In this document: piece by piece, positions 47,647 through 57,292 of the stretch
Layout: the number at the start of each line of letters is the position of its first letter
Numbering within the stretch: the stretch's first letter is position 1
From: JBKECP01 sp047974765
Lineage (GTDB): Bacteria; Pseudomonadota; Gammaproteobacteria; Pseudomonadales; Halieaceae
Assembly: GCA_047974765.1 (NCBI GenBank)
Contig: JBKECP010000041.1
Coordinates: forward strand, 65,536-129,535
DNA length: 64,000 nt
Direction of reading: 5' to 3'
The notes under the pieces: generated by a model
Databases searched by the model: none
What the model saw: only the letters and a program-made list of their open reading frames with translations
What the model was told of the DNA's origin: nothing
Position numbers and translations under genes: made by a program

Positions 47647-47850
47647 ATGCGTTTTATTGCAGCAGCCATTATTATCTTTGGCACAGCATTTGATGCTTAT
47701 ACAGCAGAGAATTACCAACTGCACATCGTTCCTACAAATAATTCATCTCCTTTTTTATTTGAAGTGGTTTATTTCAAACAGAACAGGCTACAACTACGGG
47801 ATATACAAAATGCTATTAATCCGGTTTATGAACGCCTGCCTGATAACTGA
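47647..47850 (+). CDS. Small exported hypothetical protein
   Basis: 67-residue ORF with a plausible signal peptide (MRFIAAAIIIFGTAFDAYTAE). It lies 25 bases after the DMP19 gene in the same direction, which makes co-transcription possible. No family recognised, and no clear ribosome site. Could be chance. Confidence 0.4.
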   Translation: MRFIAAAIIIFGTAFDAYTAENYQLHIVPTNNSSPFLFEVVYFKQNRLQLRDIQNAINPVYERLPDN

Positions 47851-47906
47851 CTGCCTTTGAATAAATACATTCACCCCCATCGGCAGATACTTTCTTTTGA
47901 AACAGA

Positions 47907-48497
47907 TCACACACGCCCTTTCATAAAACGCTCTCGGTTTTCACGTTTTTTATCATCACTTTTTCGCAGCAGCACATAAGCAGCACCGGTACCACCATGA
48001 CGAGGCTGTGCACTGTGAAAAGCAAGTATGCTATCCAATTCCTGCAGCCAGACATTGACATATGCCTTGAGCACAGCTGCGCTGTCGCGCTCTTTTTTAT
48101 GTTCGCCTTTACCATGCACCAGCATCACACTGCGCAAACCAAGACCAAGACACTCTTCAACAAAGTCAAACAGCTCGCGGCGTGCAATAGCAACCGTCAT
48201 ATTGTGCAGGTCGAGACGGGCCTCCTGTTCATAACGCCCCTGTTTGAGTTTGCGAAAAACACCGTTTTGCACACCGGGGCGCTTGAAGTCGAGCACATAC
48301 CAGGCATCCAGCGGCGCCACCTCTTTATCACTCAGGGTATTGGGGTCATGGCGATGATCGATCAGTGCGGCTTGTCGGCGCGCAGCCTGCGAGCTATCAC
48401 GACCGCTGGCTGCTTTTAACAGAATACGCTCATCGTGCCTGAGGGGTTTGACATCTGCCATCTCCTGCTCAAATAACAGGCTGTCATCATCACTCAT
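47907..48497 (-). CDS. Smr-domain protein
   Basis: 196 residues. The C-terminal Smr domain shows the LDLHNMTVAIARRELFDFVE entry and the VMLVHGKGE motif, followed by the PRHGGTGAAYVLLRK end, as in MutS2-related nicking endonucleases and SmrA/YdaL. The N-terminal half is a linker with charged stretches. It may cut branched or loop DNA, or RNA. Divergent from the Cys-rich/cysZ pair. Confidence 0.9.
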   Translation of the reverse strand: MSDDDSLLFEQEMADVKPLRHDERILLKAASGRDSSQAARRQAALIDHRHDPNTLSDKEVAPLDAWYVLDFKRPGVQNGVFRKLKQGRYEQEARLDLHNMTVAIARRELFDFVEECLGLGLRSVMLVHGKGEHKKERDSAAVLKAYVNVWLQELDSILAFHSAQPRHGGTGAAYVLLRKSDDKKRENRERFMKGRV

Positions 48498-48671
48498 CTA
48501 CATCACCCGTGGTGGTTCGGCTATTATAGCCACCCTTGTAGTTATATCGGTTTTCAAAGCATTAAACGAACCGGTATTTATTGTCAGCTTAATTATGGAT
48601 GAAACAAAGCACTATACAAAGGCACAGTTCTCAAGATTACCAGTTAAAACAGATTTCGGGTCAATTTCTTA

Positions 48672-48896
48672 ATGAAGCATTACAATACAGCCATATCAGC
48701 AAGCATCTGCCCCCGCTGCCGACAGGACAATCAGTGCGCAATGGCCGCTAACAAAAGCCACAATGCCTGCTGGTGTCTGACTACCCCCGTCAACCCTGAA
48801 CACCTTGTCGGTTTGAAGGGCGATCGCTGTATTTGCCCTCAGTGTGGCGGTACAGATAACGTAAACGCTACACAAAAAGATGGAGATGAACCATGA
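48672..48896 (+). CDS. Cysteine-rich CWC-type small protein
   Basis: 74 residues with CPRC, CAMA, CWC and CICPQCGG cysteine pairs, probably binding zinc. It fits the small cysteine-rich CWC family found beside other genes in pseudomonads. The stop overlaps the cysZ start (ATGA at 48893-48896), so the two are translated together. Function unknown. Confidence 0.75.
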   Translation: MKHYNTAISASICPRCRQDNQCAMAANKSHNACWCLTTPVNPEHLVGLKGDRCICPQCGGTDNVNATQKDGDEP

Positions 48897-49654
48897 AGGG
48901 TAATGCCATGCAGGGCGCCAGTTATGTCATGCAGGGAGCACGTATGTTGACTCACCCCCGGTTGCGCCTGTTTGTAATTATTCCACTGCTGATCAATATC
49001 GTGATATTTGCTTCACTGTTTGGTCTGGCCTACAGCTATATCGACAGTTTGCTGCAAGGCTGGATGAGCAGCCTGCCTCAATGGCTGAATTTTATCGAAT
49101 GGATTATCTGGCCTTTACTGATATTAGTGGGCAGTCTGATCGCAGGCTATACCTTCACCGCGCTGGCACTGCTAATTGCCTCTCCCTTTAATTCCCTGCT
49201 GGCAGAAAAGGCCGAGGAGTTGATTACCGGGCGGGAAGTTGAGGGGCTTGAAGGCCTGGGAGCGGCGTTAATGGATATTCCCCGCAGTCTGCTGCGGGAA
49301 CTGGCTAAACTGGCCTACTATTTGCCCATGGCTGTTTTTGTACTGATACTCACCTTCATACCGGTTTTAAATGCAGTGTCGCCTCTACTTTGGTTTGTGT
49401 TGGGTGCCTGGATGATGAGCATCCAGTATGTAGATTATCCAATGGACAACCATCGCCTGAATTTTCAGGATGTAAAGGATGCTGTACGCATTCGCCGCGC
49501 ATCCAGCCTGGGCTTTGGGGGTATGGTTGCTCTTTGCACAGGCATTCCTGTTGTTAATTTCTTTGTAGTGCCCTCTGCTGTTGTGGGGGCCACCTTGTTA
49601 TGGAGTCTGGAACTGGCACCGGCAGCGGCCGGACAAACCAGCCGTCGTCACTAA
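48893..49654 (+). CDS. cysZ: Sulfate transporter CysZ
   Basis: Inner-membrane protein of 253 residues, close to E. coli CysZ, which imports sulfate for cysteine synthesis. About four hydrophobic segments are visible, with the motif ALALLIASPFNSLLAEKAEE and the conserved QYVDYPMDNHRLNF loop. It is coupled to the CWC gene. Its stop meets the rhlB stop of the opposite strand directly. Confidence 0.9.
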   Translation: MKGNAMQGASYVMQGARMLTHPRLRLFVIIPLLINIVIFASLFGLAYSYIDSLLQGWMSSLPQWLNFIEWIIWPLLILVGSLIAGYTFTALALLIASPFNSLLAEKAEELITGREVEGLEGLGAALMDIPRSLLRELAKLAYYLPMAVFVLILTFIPVLNAVSPLLWFVLGAWMMSIQYVDYPMDNHRLNFQDVKDAVRIRRASSLGFGGMVALCTGIPVVNFFVVPSAVVGATLLWSLELAPAAAGQTSRRH

Positions 49655-51055
49655 TCAGGCCAGCAACTCAGCAGGCGGGTGGGTGCACTCCAGACGCTCA
49701 CCCAGCAGGGTTTCAATTTCTGGCAGCAAAAAAGCATCGTCCTCCGAAGCAAAGCTGATGGAAGTCCCTGATGCGCCAGCACGCCCCGTGCGACCAATGC
49801 GATGCACATAGTCTTCCGGGTCTTCCGGCAAATTAAAATTGACCACATGGCTGACGCCGTCAACATGAATACCACGACCAGCCACATCAGTAGCCACCAG
49901 CACCTTCAGCTCACCCTTTTTAAATTGCTCCAGCGTGCGTGTGCGCCGGGCCTGAGGCACCTCACCCGACAAAATACCGGCGGCCACACCCGACTTGCGC
50001 AGCCGCTCGTGGAGGCGGCGCACCTGATCGCGGCGATTGGCAAAAATAATGATGCTGCTTGCATCAGGACTGCGAAGCAGATTAGTCAACACCCGGTAAC
50101 GCTGCTCGCTACTGACCAGATAGACTTTTTGGTCTACTGTATCAGTCGCAACATGTTCAGGCTCAATTTCAACGCTGACCGGCTGATAAGTCCACTGCTG
50201 CGACAGGTTGATAATGTCCTGCGTGAAGGTGGCTGAAAACAACAGGGTCTGACGGTCTTCTTTGCGCGGCGTGGCGCGAACAATACGCTTTACCTGCGGG
50301 ATAAAACCCATATCGAGCATACGATCTGCTTCATCCAGCACTAAAATTTCAACCCTGTCGAGAAAGAGATCGCGCCGCCCCATAAAATCGAGCAGGCGAC
50401 CCGGGGTGGCCACAACCAGATCCACCACATGCTGAGCAAGGCGATTGAGCTGCTTCTGATAATCCATGCCACCGATCAAAGTAGCTATCTTAAAGCCCGT
50501 GTGCCGAGCCAGTTCCTCAGCATCTGCCGCAATCTGCATAACCAGTTCGCGGGTGGGCGCAATCACCAGTGCCCGCGGCTCACCGAGAAAGCGCTCACCT
50601 TCCACCGGATTACACAGCAGGTCATTAAAAACCGTGATAAGAAAGGCCGCTGTTTTGCCCGTGCCCGTCTGCGCCTTGCCAATAGCATCGTGGCCTTGCA
50701 GGGTATGGGGCAGGACACTGGCCTGAATAGGAGAGCAGTATTTAAAGCCGAGATCGGCAATGCCGTGCATCAGCTCATCGCACAGGCCAAGATCGTGAAA
50801 GCGGGTCTGCCCTTCTTTCTCTTCCACCTGAAAACTGTCCAGGTTCCAGATGGCAGCACTGTGTTGCGGCTTTTTACGCCGCCGTGAATGCCGTTTGCCT
50901 TCACCCTGGCGAGCCCGCGTATTATGAGCCTGGGAGTCTTTGTCCTGCTTTTGCCGGTCATGCCGGGCGTTGGTGCCACTGGCTTTATCAACCGGAGCGG
51001 CTCGGGAATCACCTTCGGGCCTGCCCGACAGCCGCCCCATAAAACGTTTGATCAC
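49655..51055 (-). CDS. rhlB: DEAD-box RNA helicase RhlB-like
   Basis: ATP-dependent RNA unwinding, in E. coli part of the degradosome. Motifs appear in order: Q-motif (YCSPIQASVLPHTLQG), AQTGTGKT, APTRELV, TPGR, DEAD, SAT, and HRIGRTGRAG. The first 85 residues are charged and low-complexity with many Lys/Arg, and the end is short. GTG at 51055 has an AGGA upstream; an ATG five codons in is possible. Length 466. Convergent with cysZ. Confidence 0.92.
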   Translation of the reverse strand: MIKRFMGRLSGRPEGDSRAAPVDKASGTNARHDRQKQDKDSQAHNTRARQGEGKRHSRRRKKPQHSAAIWNLDSFQVEEKEGQTRFHDLGLCDELMHGIADLGFKYCSPIQASVLPHTLQGHDAIGKAQTGTGKTAAFLITVFNDLLCNPVEGERFLGEPRALVIAPTRELVMQIAADAEELARHTGFKIATLIGGMDYQKQLNRLAQHVVDLVVATPGRLLDFMGRRDLFLDRVEILVLDEADRMLDMGFIPQVKRIVRATPRKEDRQTLLFSATFTQDIINLSQQWTYQPVSVEIEPEHVATDTVDQKVYLVSSEQRYRVLTNLLRSPDASSIIIFANRRDQVRRLHERLRKSGVAAGILSGEVPQARRTRTLEQFKKGELKVLVATDVAGRGIHVDGVSHVVNFNLPEDPEDYVHRIGRTGRAGASGTSISFASEDDAFLLPEIETLLGERLECTHPPAELLA

Positions 51056-51150
51056 TGCAAATCCTGCTTAAGAAAACCGGCAAGTCTACCACTTCTGGCA
51101 CCTGATGTGCGTGGCTTTAATACACACTGTCTCAGCTTACTGACGGGTAT

Positions 51151-51756
51151 TTACTTCTCTATTACACTTATTGGTGGTGGATAAAGACGTGACAGATAGT
51201 AATCCAGGCTGACAAAACGCCCACCACCACTAAACAACAGGCTTAGCAACATAACGAAGTAAGTGACGGCAAGCTCAATGCCATTATTAAAAATTACAAA
51301 ATTGCCGCGCTCAATAAGCCAGCGATAATTGCCATGTTGTTCAAGAATCTCACGGGCCACGCCCAGCCGCACGGCAATTTCCGGTACGCCAATATCGGCG
51401 ATAGTAGCCCAGCCGTGTTGCCAGTGCACGGTTGCAGCAGCAACGGCCATAACGATCATCAGCAAAATACTGAACCAGCGCACTGCCAAACCCAGCAACA
51501 ACGCCACCGCACCAAAGATTTCCGTATAAGCAGCCAGATGGGCCAATAATCCGGGTATTGGCAGACCCAGGCCCCAGTCGGCATTGCCAAACCATTCAAC
51601 TGTGGCGTTCATATGTGTTATTTTCTGAGTGCCCGCTATCCACAGCACAGGCGCCAGATAGAGGCGCAGTGCCAATGGTGCCAACCCGTCCAGATGGCGA
51701 AGGGGAGAGATCAACAGATCCTGAAGGCGGTAGTAACTGCATACAGGTGTGTTCAT
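51151..51756 (-). CDS. DoxX-family membrane protein
   Basis: About 200 residues with four hydrophobic helices and the DoxX features LALRLYLAPVLWIAGTQKI and LAAYTEIFGAVALLLGLAVRW. It may be part of a thiosulfate or quinone-linked redox system, but the role is not fixed. The ATG at 51756 is preferred over 51777; neither has a strong ribosome site. Co-directional with rhlB, 95 bases upstream of it. Confidence 0.82.
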   Translation of the reverse strand: MNTPVCSYYRLQDLLISPLRHLDGLAPLALRLYLAPVLWIAGTQKITHMNATVEWFGNADWGLGLPIPGLLAHLAAYTEIFGAVALLLGLAVRWFSILLMIVMAVAAATVHWQHGWATIADIGVPEIAVRLGVAREILEQHGNYRWLIERGNFVIFNNGIELAVTYFVMLLSLLFSGGGRFVSLDYYLSRLYPPPISVIEK

Positions 51757-51817
51757 TAACCAAAAGCCCGACAGCATTGCAAAGTTGCTGTTTCAGACAG
51801 TCACAACCAAAGAAAGT

Positions 51818-52657
51818 TTAGCTGATACGCCAGCGGCCATAGCTGACCCGGTCACGTCCCGCCAGATCCTGCACAGTAGTCACAGCGTCAAAGCCGCGCT
51901 CCCGCAACAGTGTACGCACGGGCTCTGCCTGCTGATAGCCGTGTTCCAAAAGCAGATACGCGCAATCAAACAGATAGTCCGGCGCCTGTTTTACGATGTC
52001 CTGAATGGCATCCAGGCCGAGCGGACCAGACACCAGCGCCGAACGGGGTTCAAAACGCAGATCACCGCATGCAAGGTGGGCATCATCTTCCTCGATATAG
52101 GGAGGATTGCTCACAATTACATCAAAACGCTGACCAGCCCAGGGTTCAAACCAGCTGCCCTGGCGAATATCAACCGGCTTATCTATCGACAGCAGACGCT
52201 CGCTGTTGCTGCGAGCCAATACCACAGCCTGAGCGCTGGCATCACTGGCACAAATCACCCACTGCGGTCGCTCGCTGGCCAATGCCAGTGCGATAGCACC
52301 GGTACCCGTGCCAAGATCCAGCAAGCGTGCTTTCGTTGGCAGAGACAGCAAAAGCACATGCTCAACCAGTGTTTCAGTATCCGAACGGGGAATCAGTGTA
52401 GCCGGGCTGACCATCAATTCCAGCGACCAGAAGCCCTGGTGGCCAGTGAGATAAGCCACCGGCTCACCTCTGGCACGACGCTGGAGCAGCGAACAGTAAT
52501 TTTCCACAACAGACGCCGCAAGTGTTTTGTCAGGCCAGGTATAAAGCCATGAACGGGACTTACCCAGGCAGTGGCACAGCAACAACTCGGCGTCGAGACG
52601 GGGTGTCTCCGAATCCAGATTTATCGATAGAGCCAACAGCTCTCGTACTGTGTTCAT
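51818..52657 (-). CDS. prmC: Release-factor glutamine methyltransferase PrmC
   Basis: Methylates the Gln of the GGQ motif in RF1 and RF2. The SAM site LLDLGTGTGAIALALA and the substrate motif IVSNPPYIEEDD are plain. The start is taken as ATG 52657 (MNTVRELL) with GGATGAG upstream; an ATG seven codons earlier is possible. 279 residues. It lies directly after prfA, its substrate's gene, the usual hemA-prfA-prmC order. Confidence 0.95.
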   Translation of the reverse strand: MNTVRELLALSINLDSETPRLDAELLLCHCLGKSRSWLYTWPDKTLAASVVENYCSLLQRRARGEPVAYLTGHQGFWSLELMVSPATLIPRSDTETLVEHVLLLSLPTKARLLDLGTGTGAIALALASERPQWVICASDASAQAVVLARSNSERLLSIDKPVDIRQGSWFEPWAGQRFDVIVSNPPYIEEDDAHLACGDLRFEPRSALVSGPLGLDAIQDIVKQAPDYLFDCAYLLLEHGYQQAEPVRTLLRERGFDAVTTVQDLAGRDRVSYGRWRIS

Positions 52658-52692
52658 GCCATGCTCATCCGGCAGCATCTGTGAGAACGGGA

Positions 52693-53775
52693 TTACTCTG
52701 CCAGTGCCGCCAGCTGATCCGCCTGATATTCCTGGCGCAGCGGCCCAATCACGGCATTCATATCCCCCGCCATCACCTCATCAAGCTTGTACAACGTCAG
52801 GTTAATACGGTGATCAGTGACCCGCCCCTGAGGAAAATTATAGGTGCGAATACGATCCGAGCGGTCCCCCGTTCCCACCAGATTACGACGTTCCTCAGCC
52901 TGCTCTGCCGCCTGTCTGTCCTGTACGCTGCTCAGCAGTTTGGCCTGCAACAATGACATGGCACGGGCCCGGTTTTTGTGCTGGGAACGCTCGTCCTGGC
53001 ACTCGACCACAATGCCCGTGGGCAGATGTGTGATGCGCACAGCAGAATCCGTTTTATTGACGTGCTGACCACCTGCACCGGAGGCGCGATAAGTATCGAT
53101 GCGCAAATCAGCTTTATTGATATCAACCTCATCCACCGACGCTACCTCCGGCATGATTGCCACCGTACAGGCCGACGTGTGAATACGGCCCTGGGATTCG
53201 GTTTCGGGCACCCGCTGCACCCGGTGGGCACCCGATTCAAACTTGAGATGGGCGTAAACATCCCGCCCCTGCACCCGGGAGATCAATTCCTTGTAGCCAC
53301 CGTGTTCACCAGAGCGCTCAGACAGTACCTCAACATGCCAACCCATCTGTTCGGCATAGCGTGAATACATACGAAACAGGTCACCTGAAAAAATAGCCGC
53401 TTCATCACCGCCAGTACCGGCGCGGATCTCCAGAAAAATATTGTGCGTGTCGCGGGGATCTTTCGGCAACAGCAACGTTTGCAGTTCGTCGGTGAGTGCT
53501 TCCAGCCGGGTATTGCCACTGGCAATTTCATCCTCAGCCATAACTACCATATCGGGATCATCCTCGGCCAGCATGGCCCGGGCCTCTTCGATATCTGCCT
53601 GTACCTGTGTATAGCTGTGGTAACAGCGAACCACCTCTTCCAGTTCGGCATACTCCCGCGAAAGATCCCGGAATAACACCTGATTGGCAATGGTTTCAGC
53701 ATCGCCGAGCAGGATAGAAACTTCTTCGTAACGATCACTGAGGGTATCAAGTTTGACCAGCAAAGACGGTTTCAT
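52693..53775 (-). CDS. prfA: Peptide chain release factor RF1
   Basis: Recognises UAA and UAG and releases the peptide. The GGQ motif is in RASGAGGQHVNKTDSAV, and the codon-reading PxT tripeptide is PET (RVPETESQGRIHTSAC), consistent with RF1. Length 360 matches the family. The ATG overlaps the hemA stop (ATGA), and prmC follows 35 bases later, so hemA-prfA-prmC is one operon. Confidence 0.97.
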   Translation of the reverse strand: MKPSLLVKLDTLSDRYEEVSILLGDAETIANQVLFRDLSREYAELEEVVRCYHSYTQVQADIEEARAMLAEDDPDMVVMAEDEIASGNTRLEALTDELQTLLLPKDPRDTHNIFLEIRAGTGGDEAAIFSGDLFRMYSRYAEQMGWHVEVLSERSGEHGGYKELISRVQGRDVYAHLKFESGAHRVQRVPETESQGRIHTSACTVAIMPEVASVDEVDINKADLRIDTYRASGAGGQHVNKTDSAVRITHLPTGIVVECQDERSQHKNRARAMSLLQAKLLSSVQDRQAAEQAEERRNLVGTGDRSDRIRTYNFPQGRVTDHRINLTLYKLDEVMAGDMNAVIGPLRQEYQADQLAALAE

Positions 53776-55148
53776 TGCAGGGTGCGCCCCGCTGTCGACA
53801 CCTGCACATGCCCATCACTACCACGGCTGGTGTTTTTCGTTGCAGGCGGCGGCTTGGCCGCTGCCACATGTTGCGCTGGCTCTTCATCCAGCCCCAACAA
53901 ACGGCGTGCATTGGCCAACAGGTCTTCGCGTCCAGCTACACTGACCTGTTTGAGACCAGTCGTAGGGGCATGAATCAATTTATTGGTAATCCCGCGCGCA
54001 AGTTGGGCCAGCACTATTTGAGGATCGTCACCACGGGCAAGTGCGCGCAGGGCGCGATCAAGTTCCTGCTCACGCAACTGTTCAGCCATACTGCGGTATT
54101 CTTTGACCGAATCAACCGCCGCCAGGCTGCTCAGTTCTTCCAGATAGGTCTTGACGCCATCGGCGATCATACGGTCAGCCTTGCGGGCTTCGTCCTGACG
54201 ATTGCGCATGTTCTGGTCCACAATTTCACGCAGATCATCCACGCTGTACAGGTATACGTCCCGCAAATCACCCACCTCGGTTTCTATATCTCTGGGCACA
54301 GCAATATCCACCATCAGAATAGGACGGTGCTTGCGTTTTTTCAGTGCGCTCTCCACCGCACCTTTGCCGAGGATCGGCAACTGACTGGCGGTGGAGGTAA
54401 TCACAATATCAGCCCTGGCCAACTGCTCGGGTATATCAGCCATCATCACCGCCTCAGCACCAAAACGATGAGCCAGGTCACGCGCCCGACCCAGGGTGCG
54501 GTTGGCAATAGTAATCTGTTTAACACCTGCTTCGATCAGATGGCGCGTCACCAGCTCAATGGTTTCGCCTGCACCCACTAACAGTGCGGCACAGCGGGAC
54601 AAATCCGTAAAAATATGACCGGCCAGATCAACCGCTGCATAAGCGACAGAAACCGGGTTTTCACCAATGGCCGTATCTGTTCGTACCTTTTTGGCCAGGG
54701 CAAAAACACGCTGAAACAGGCGATTGAAGTTTGTGCCAACCACCCCTGCATCCACGGCTACGACAAAAGCAGACTTGAGTTGACCAAAAATTTGTGGCTC
54801 ACCCAACACCATCGAATCCAGACCACTGGCAACGCGTGCCACATGCTCCACTGCATCAGCCGCCGAACGAAAATAAGCCGCCGCCTGCAATTCAGTTACC
54901 GACAGATGGTGATAACCGGCCAGCCAGCCCACGATAGTATTGACCTGCTGTTCGGTGTCAGTCTCGTCAGCGATCGAGGTATAAATTTCTGTCCGGTTGC
55001 AGGTCGATAAAATTACGGCGTCATCCACACCGGCTAATGCAGTCAATGCCGCCAGTGCCTCGCTCACCTGCTCCGGGCTGAACGCCACCCGTTCGCGCAC
55101 TTCAATTGCAGCCGAATTGTGGTTGATTCCCAGCACAAGAAAGTTCAT
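53772..55148 (-). CDS. hemA: Glutamyl-tRNA reductase
   Basis: First committed step of C5 haem synthesis, reducing Glu-tRNA to glutamate-1-semialdehyde with NADPH. The catalytic Cys lies in STCNRTEIY, with MVLGEPQIFGQLKSA and the NADPH loop LLVGAGETIELV after it. The frame is open upstream, but the ATG at 55148 gives the standard MNFLVLGINHNSA start. The C-terminus has an extra Pro/Ala/Lys-rich stretch of about 30 residues after the dimerisation domain. It is upstream of prfA with a four-base overlap and divergent from the TPR lipoprotein. Confidence 0.96.
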   Translation of the reverse strand: MNFLVLGINHNSAAIEVRERVAFSPEQVSEALAALTALAGVDDAVILSTCNRTEIYTSIADETDTEQQVNTIVGWLAGYHHLSVTELQAAAYFRSAADAVEHVARVASGLDSMVLGEPQIFGQLKSAFVVAVDAGVVGTNFNRLFQRVFALAKKVRTDTAIGENPVSVAYAAVDLAGHIFTDLSRCAALLVGAGETIELVTRHLIEAGVKQITIANRTLGRARDLAHRFGAEAVMMADIPEQLARADIVITSTASQLPILGKGAVESALKKRKHRPILMVDIAVPRDIETEVGDLRDVYLYSVDDLREIVDQNMRNRQDEARKADRMIADGVKTYLEELSSLAAVDSVKEYRSMAEQLREQELDRALRALARGDDPQIVLAQLARGITNKLIHAPTTGLKQVSVAGREDLLANARRLLGLDEEPAQHVAAAKPPPATKNTSRGSDGHVQVSTAGRTLQ

Positions 55149-55550
55149 ATCGTTTGCGGCTGAAGGCCAGCAATGGCCACAGTTTCTCCGGTACAGAAAA
55201 CGGCGGGCACAATAGCACATTTAATGCGGCTTTCCCCGCCTTTCAGGCGCCGCTAGGCTAAAAAACACCCGTCGGCCACCCAGACAACAGATCAGCGGGC
55301 GCCTGTCATTGCATCAATTGTGCGAGCAAACATGTCAACAATATCTAAAGACAAGCGCAAGTTATTAAAATAAAAGGTGATTTTTATAATATTGCCCGAA
55401 TATAAAATACGCCCGACCAGGCACCCGGCCACATTGTCGACCAATCGGGTTTATGGTGGTACCACCCATTACAGGCAGGCGGTAGGTTTAGAATCCCGCT
55501 TATGTCACAATTATTGTACATGTCTCACCAAAGCCTGGATTAACCTCATC
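55149..55550. other. Divergent region between hemA and the TPR lipoprotein gene
   Basis: About 400 bases. The left part is GC-rich with a small CGCC-TTTCA-GGCG stem near 55240; the right part is AT-rich from 55360 (AAAATAAAAGGTG). Both genes need promoters here, but no consensus pair was convincing. Confidence 0.4.
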
Positions 55551-57290
55551 ATGCGTTTTGTTTTGATCCTCAGCCTGACCATTTTGCTGGCTGGCTGCAC
55601 CTCCACCCCTGAGCTTTCGGCACCTGCCGTTAGCGACATCAGTGAGACAGAACCTGTTATTGAGCCTGTCACACCGCCGCCGGAGCGGCCCATTCCAGAG
55701 GCTTCAGTCTATCCGCTATTGGTCGCCGAATTTGCCTTGCACCGCCAGCATTTCGAGCTGGCCCTGGACGAATACATGACTCAGGCCGACCGGTTGCAGG
55801 ATCGGGGTGTGGCAGAGCGCGCAACCCGGGTAGCCGCCTATATGAACCGTCTGCCGGAGACTCTTGACTCGGCAGCACTGTGGGCCGGGCTGGACCCGCA
55901 AAATGTTGAAGTCAACAATATTCTGGCAACCTTACTGGCCAGTGAAGGCCGCCCTGGCGAAGCGCTCAAATATATGGAACAGATGCTTCGCAGTGGCAAA
56001 GAGGTCGATTTTTCTATTCTCTTCAAAGGCTTTGGAGAACTCTCGCCACAAGATCGCAAGACACTGATCAACGGGCTTGACGATCTCGCACAACGCTATC
56101 CCGACAACCACTCTCTGGCGCTGACCAGAGCTCTGGTCCTTGAACAAAGTCATGAACCTGAACAGGCTCTGGCTCTGCTTGACAGTATCCTTGATCAGGA
56201 TCCGAATCAGGTCTCAGCACTTGTCATGGAAGCCAAGCTGTTGCAGGAACAAAACACAGAAGATCCTTTTTATCGCCTGCGCAATGTACTTAAAACCCAA
56301 CCAGACAACCAGCATCTGCGCCTGCAATACGCCCGGCTGCTGACCCGCACCAGCCTAGAGGAGGCCCGAGCGCAATTCAGTATCCTTGCTGCCACCAAGC
56401 CCGATGACAGCAACCTGTTATTTTCATTGGCTATGATCAATCACGAGCTGGGCGACAACGCAACGGCCAGAACCCATCTCAACCAGCTGCTTGAACTGGG
56501 TCAGCGCACGGATGAGGCCTATTATTATCTGGGTCGTATTGATGAAGCCGACGGTCTGCTGGACGATGCTGTGCGCGCTTATATGGCAGTAAACTCACCC
56601 CGCAGCCCAAATTTTTTCAGCTCCCGTGGCCGTATGGCCCGGATTCTCATTGACAACGGCGAGTCTGAACGCGCCCATACCCTGCTCGAACAGGCACGCA
56701 CTCAGCACCCTCGCCTGCGTGAACAACTGTATGCACTGGAAGCCGATGTACTGCGACAAAGCGGCCACCCGGATCGCGGCCTGACGCTGCTTGATCAGGC
56801 ACTGCTTCAAAATCCCGATTCCACCGCCCTGCGCTACAGCCGGGCCATGCTGGGTGAGCAAATGGGCAATATCGAACTCATGGAAAGTGATTTGCGCTAC
56901 ATTTTGGTACGCGAGCCTGACAATGCAACAACGCTTAATGCACTGGGCTACTCACTGAGCAACCATAGTGAACGCTATAGTGAGGCCTATGAGCTGATCA
57001 AACGTGCCCACGAGCTACAACCCCAGGAGGCAGCCATTCTCGACAGCATGGGCTGGATTCTTTACCGGCTCAAACGCAGCGAGGAAGCCCTGCCTTACCT
57101 GGAACAGGCCTATCGCCTGTTCCCGGACCCCGAAGTTGCCGCTCATCTGGGCGAGGTACTGTGGGCACTGGGTCGCGCCAATCAGGCACGGGGCGTATGG
57201 ACCAGCGCACTCAAGCTCGATCCACAGCATAAAATCCTTCTCGCCACCATCCGCCGCTTTGATTTGGGCCTGCTTCAGGAGTCACCCTGA
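55551..57290 (+). CDS. Tetratricopeptide-repeat lipoprotein
   Basis: 579 residues. A lipoprotein signal (MRFVLILSLTILLAGC) ends with the lipobox cysteine, so it should be acylated and sent to the outer or inner membrane. Many TPR helices follow, e.g. SLALTRALVLEQSHEPEQAL and LYRLKRSEEALPYLEQAYRL. The ATG at 55551 fits the signal; the upstream frame has no homology. Relatives sit before lolB in pseudomonads. Probable scaffold of unknown partner. Confidence 0.87.
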   Translation: MRFVLILSLTILLAGCTSTPELSAPAVSDISETEPVIEPVTPPPERPIPEASVYPLLVAEFALHRQHFELALDEYMTQADRLQDRGVAERATRVAAYMNRLPETLDSAALWAGLDPQNVEVNNILATLLASEGRPGEALKYMEQMLRSGKEVDFSILFKGFGELSPQDRKTLINGLDDLAQRYPDNHSLALTRALVLEQSHEPEQALALLDSILDQDPNQVSALVMEAKLLQEQNTEDPFYRLRNVLKTQPDNQHLRLQYARLLTRTSLEEARAQFSILAATKPDDSNLLFSLAMINHELGDNATARTHLNQLLELGQRTDEAYYYLGRIDEADGLLDDAVRAYMAVNSPRSPNFFSSRGRMARILIDNGESERAHTLLEQARTQHPRLREQLYALEADVLRQSGHPDRGLTLLDQALLQNPDSTALRYSRAMLGEQMGNIELMESDLRYILVREPDNATTLNALGYSLSNHSERYSEAYELIKRAHELQPQEAAILDSMGWILYRLKRSEEALPYLEQAYRLFPDPEVAAHLGEVLWALGRANQARGVWTSALKLDPQHKILLATIRRFDLGLLQESP

Positions 57291-57292
57291 TC

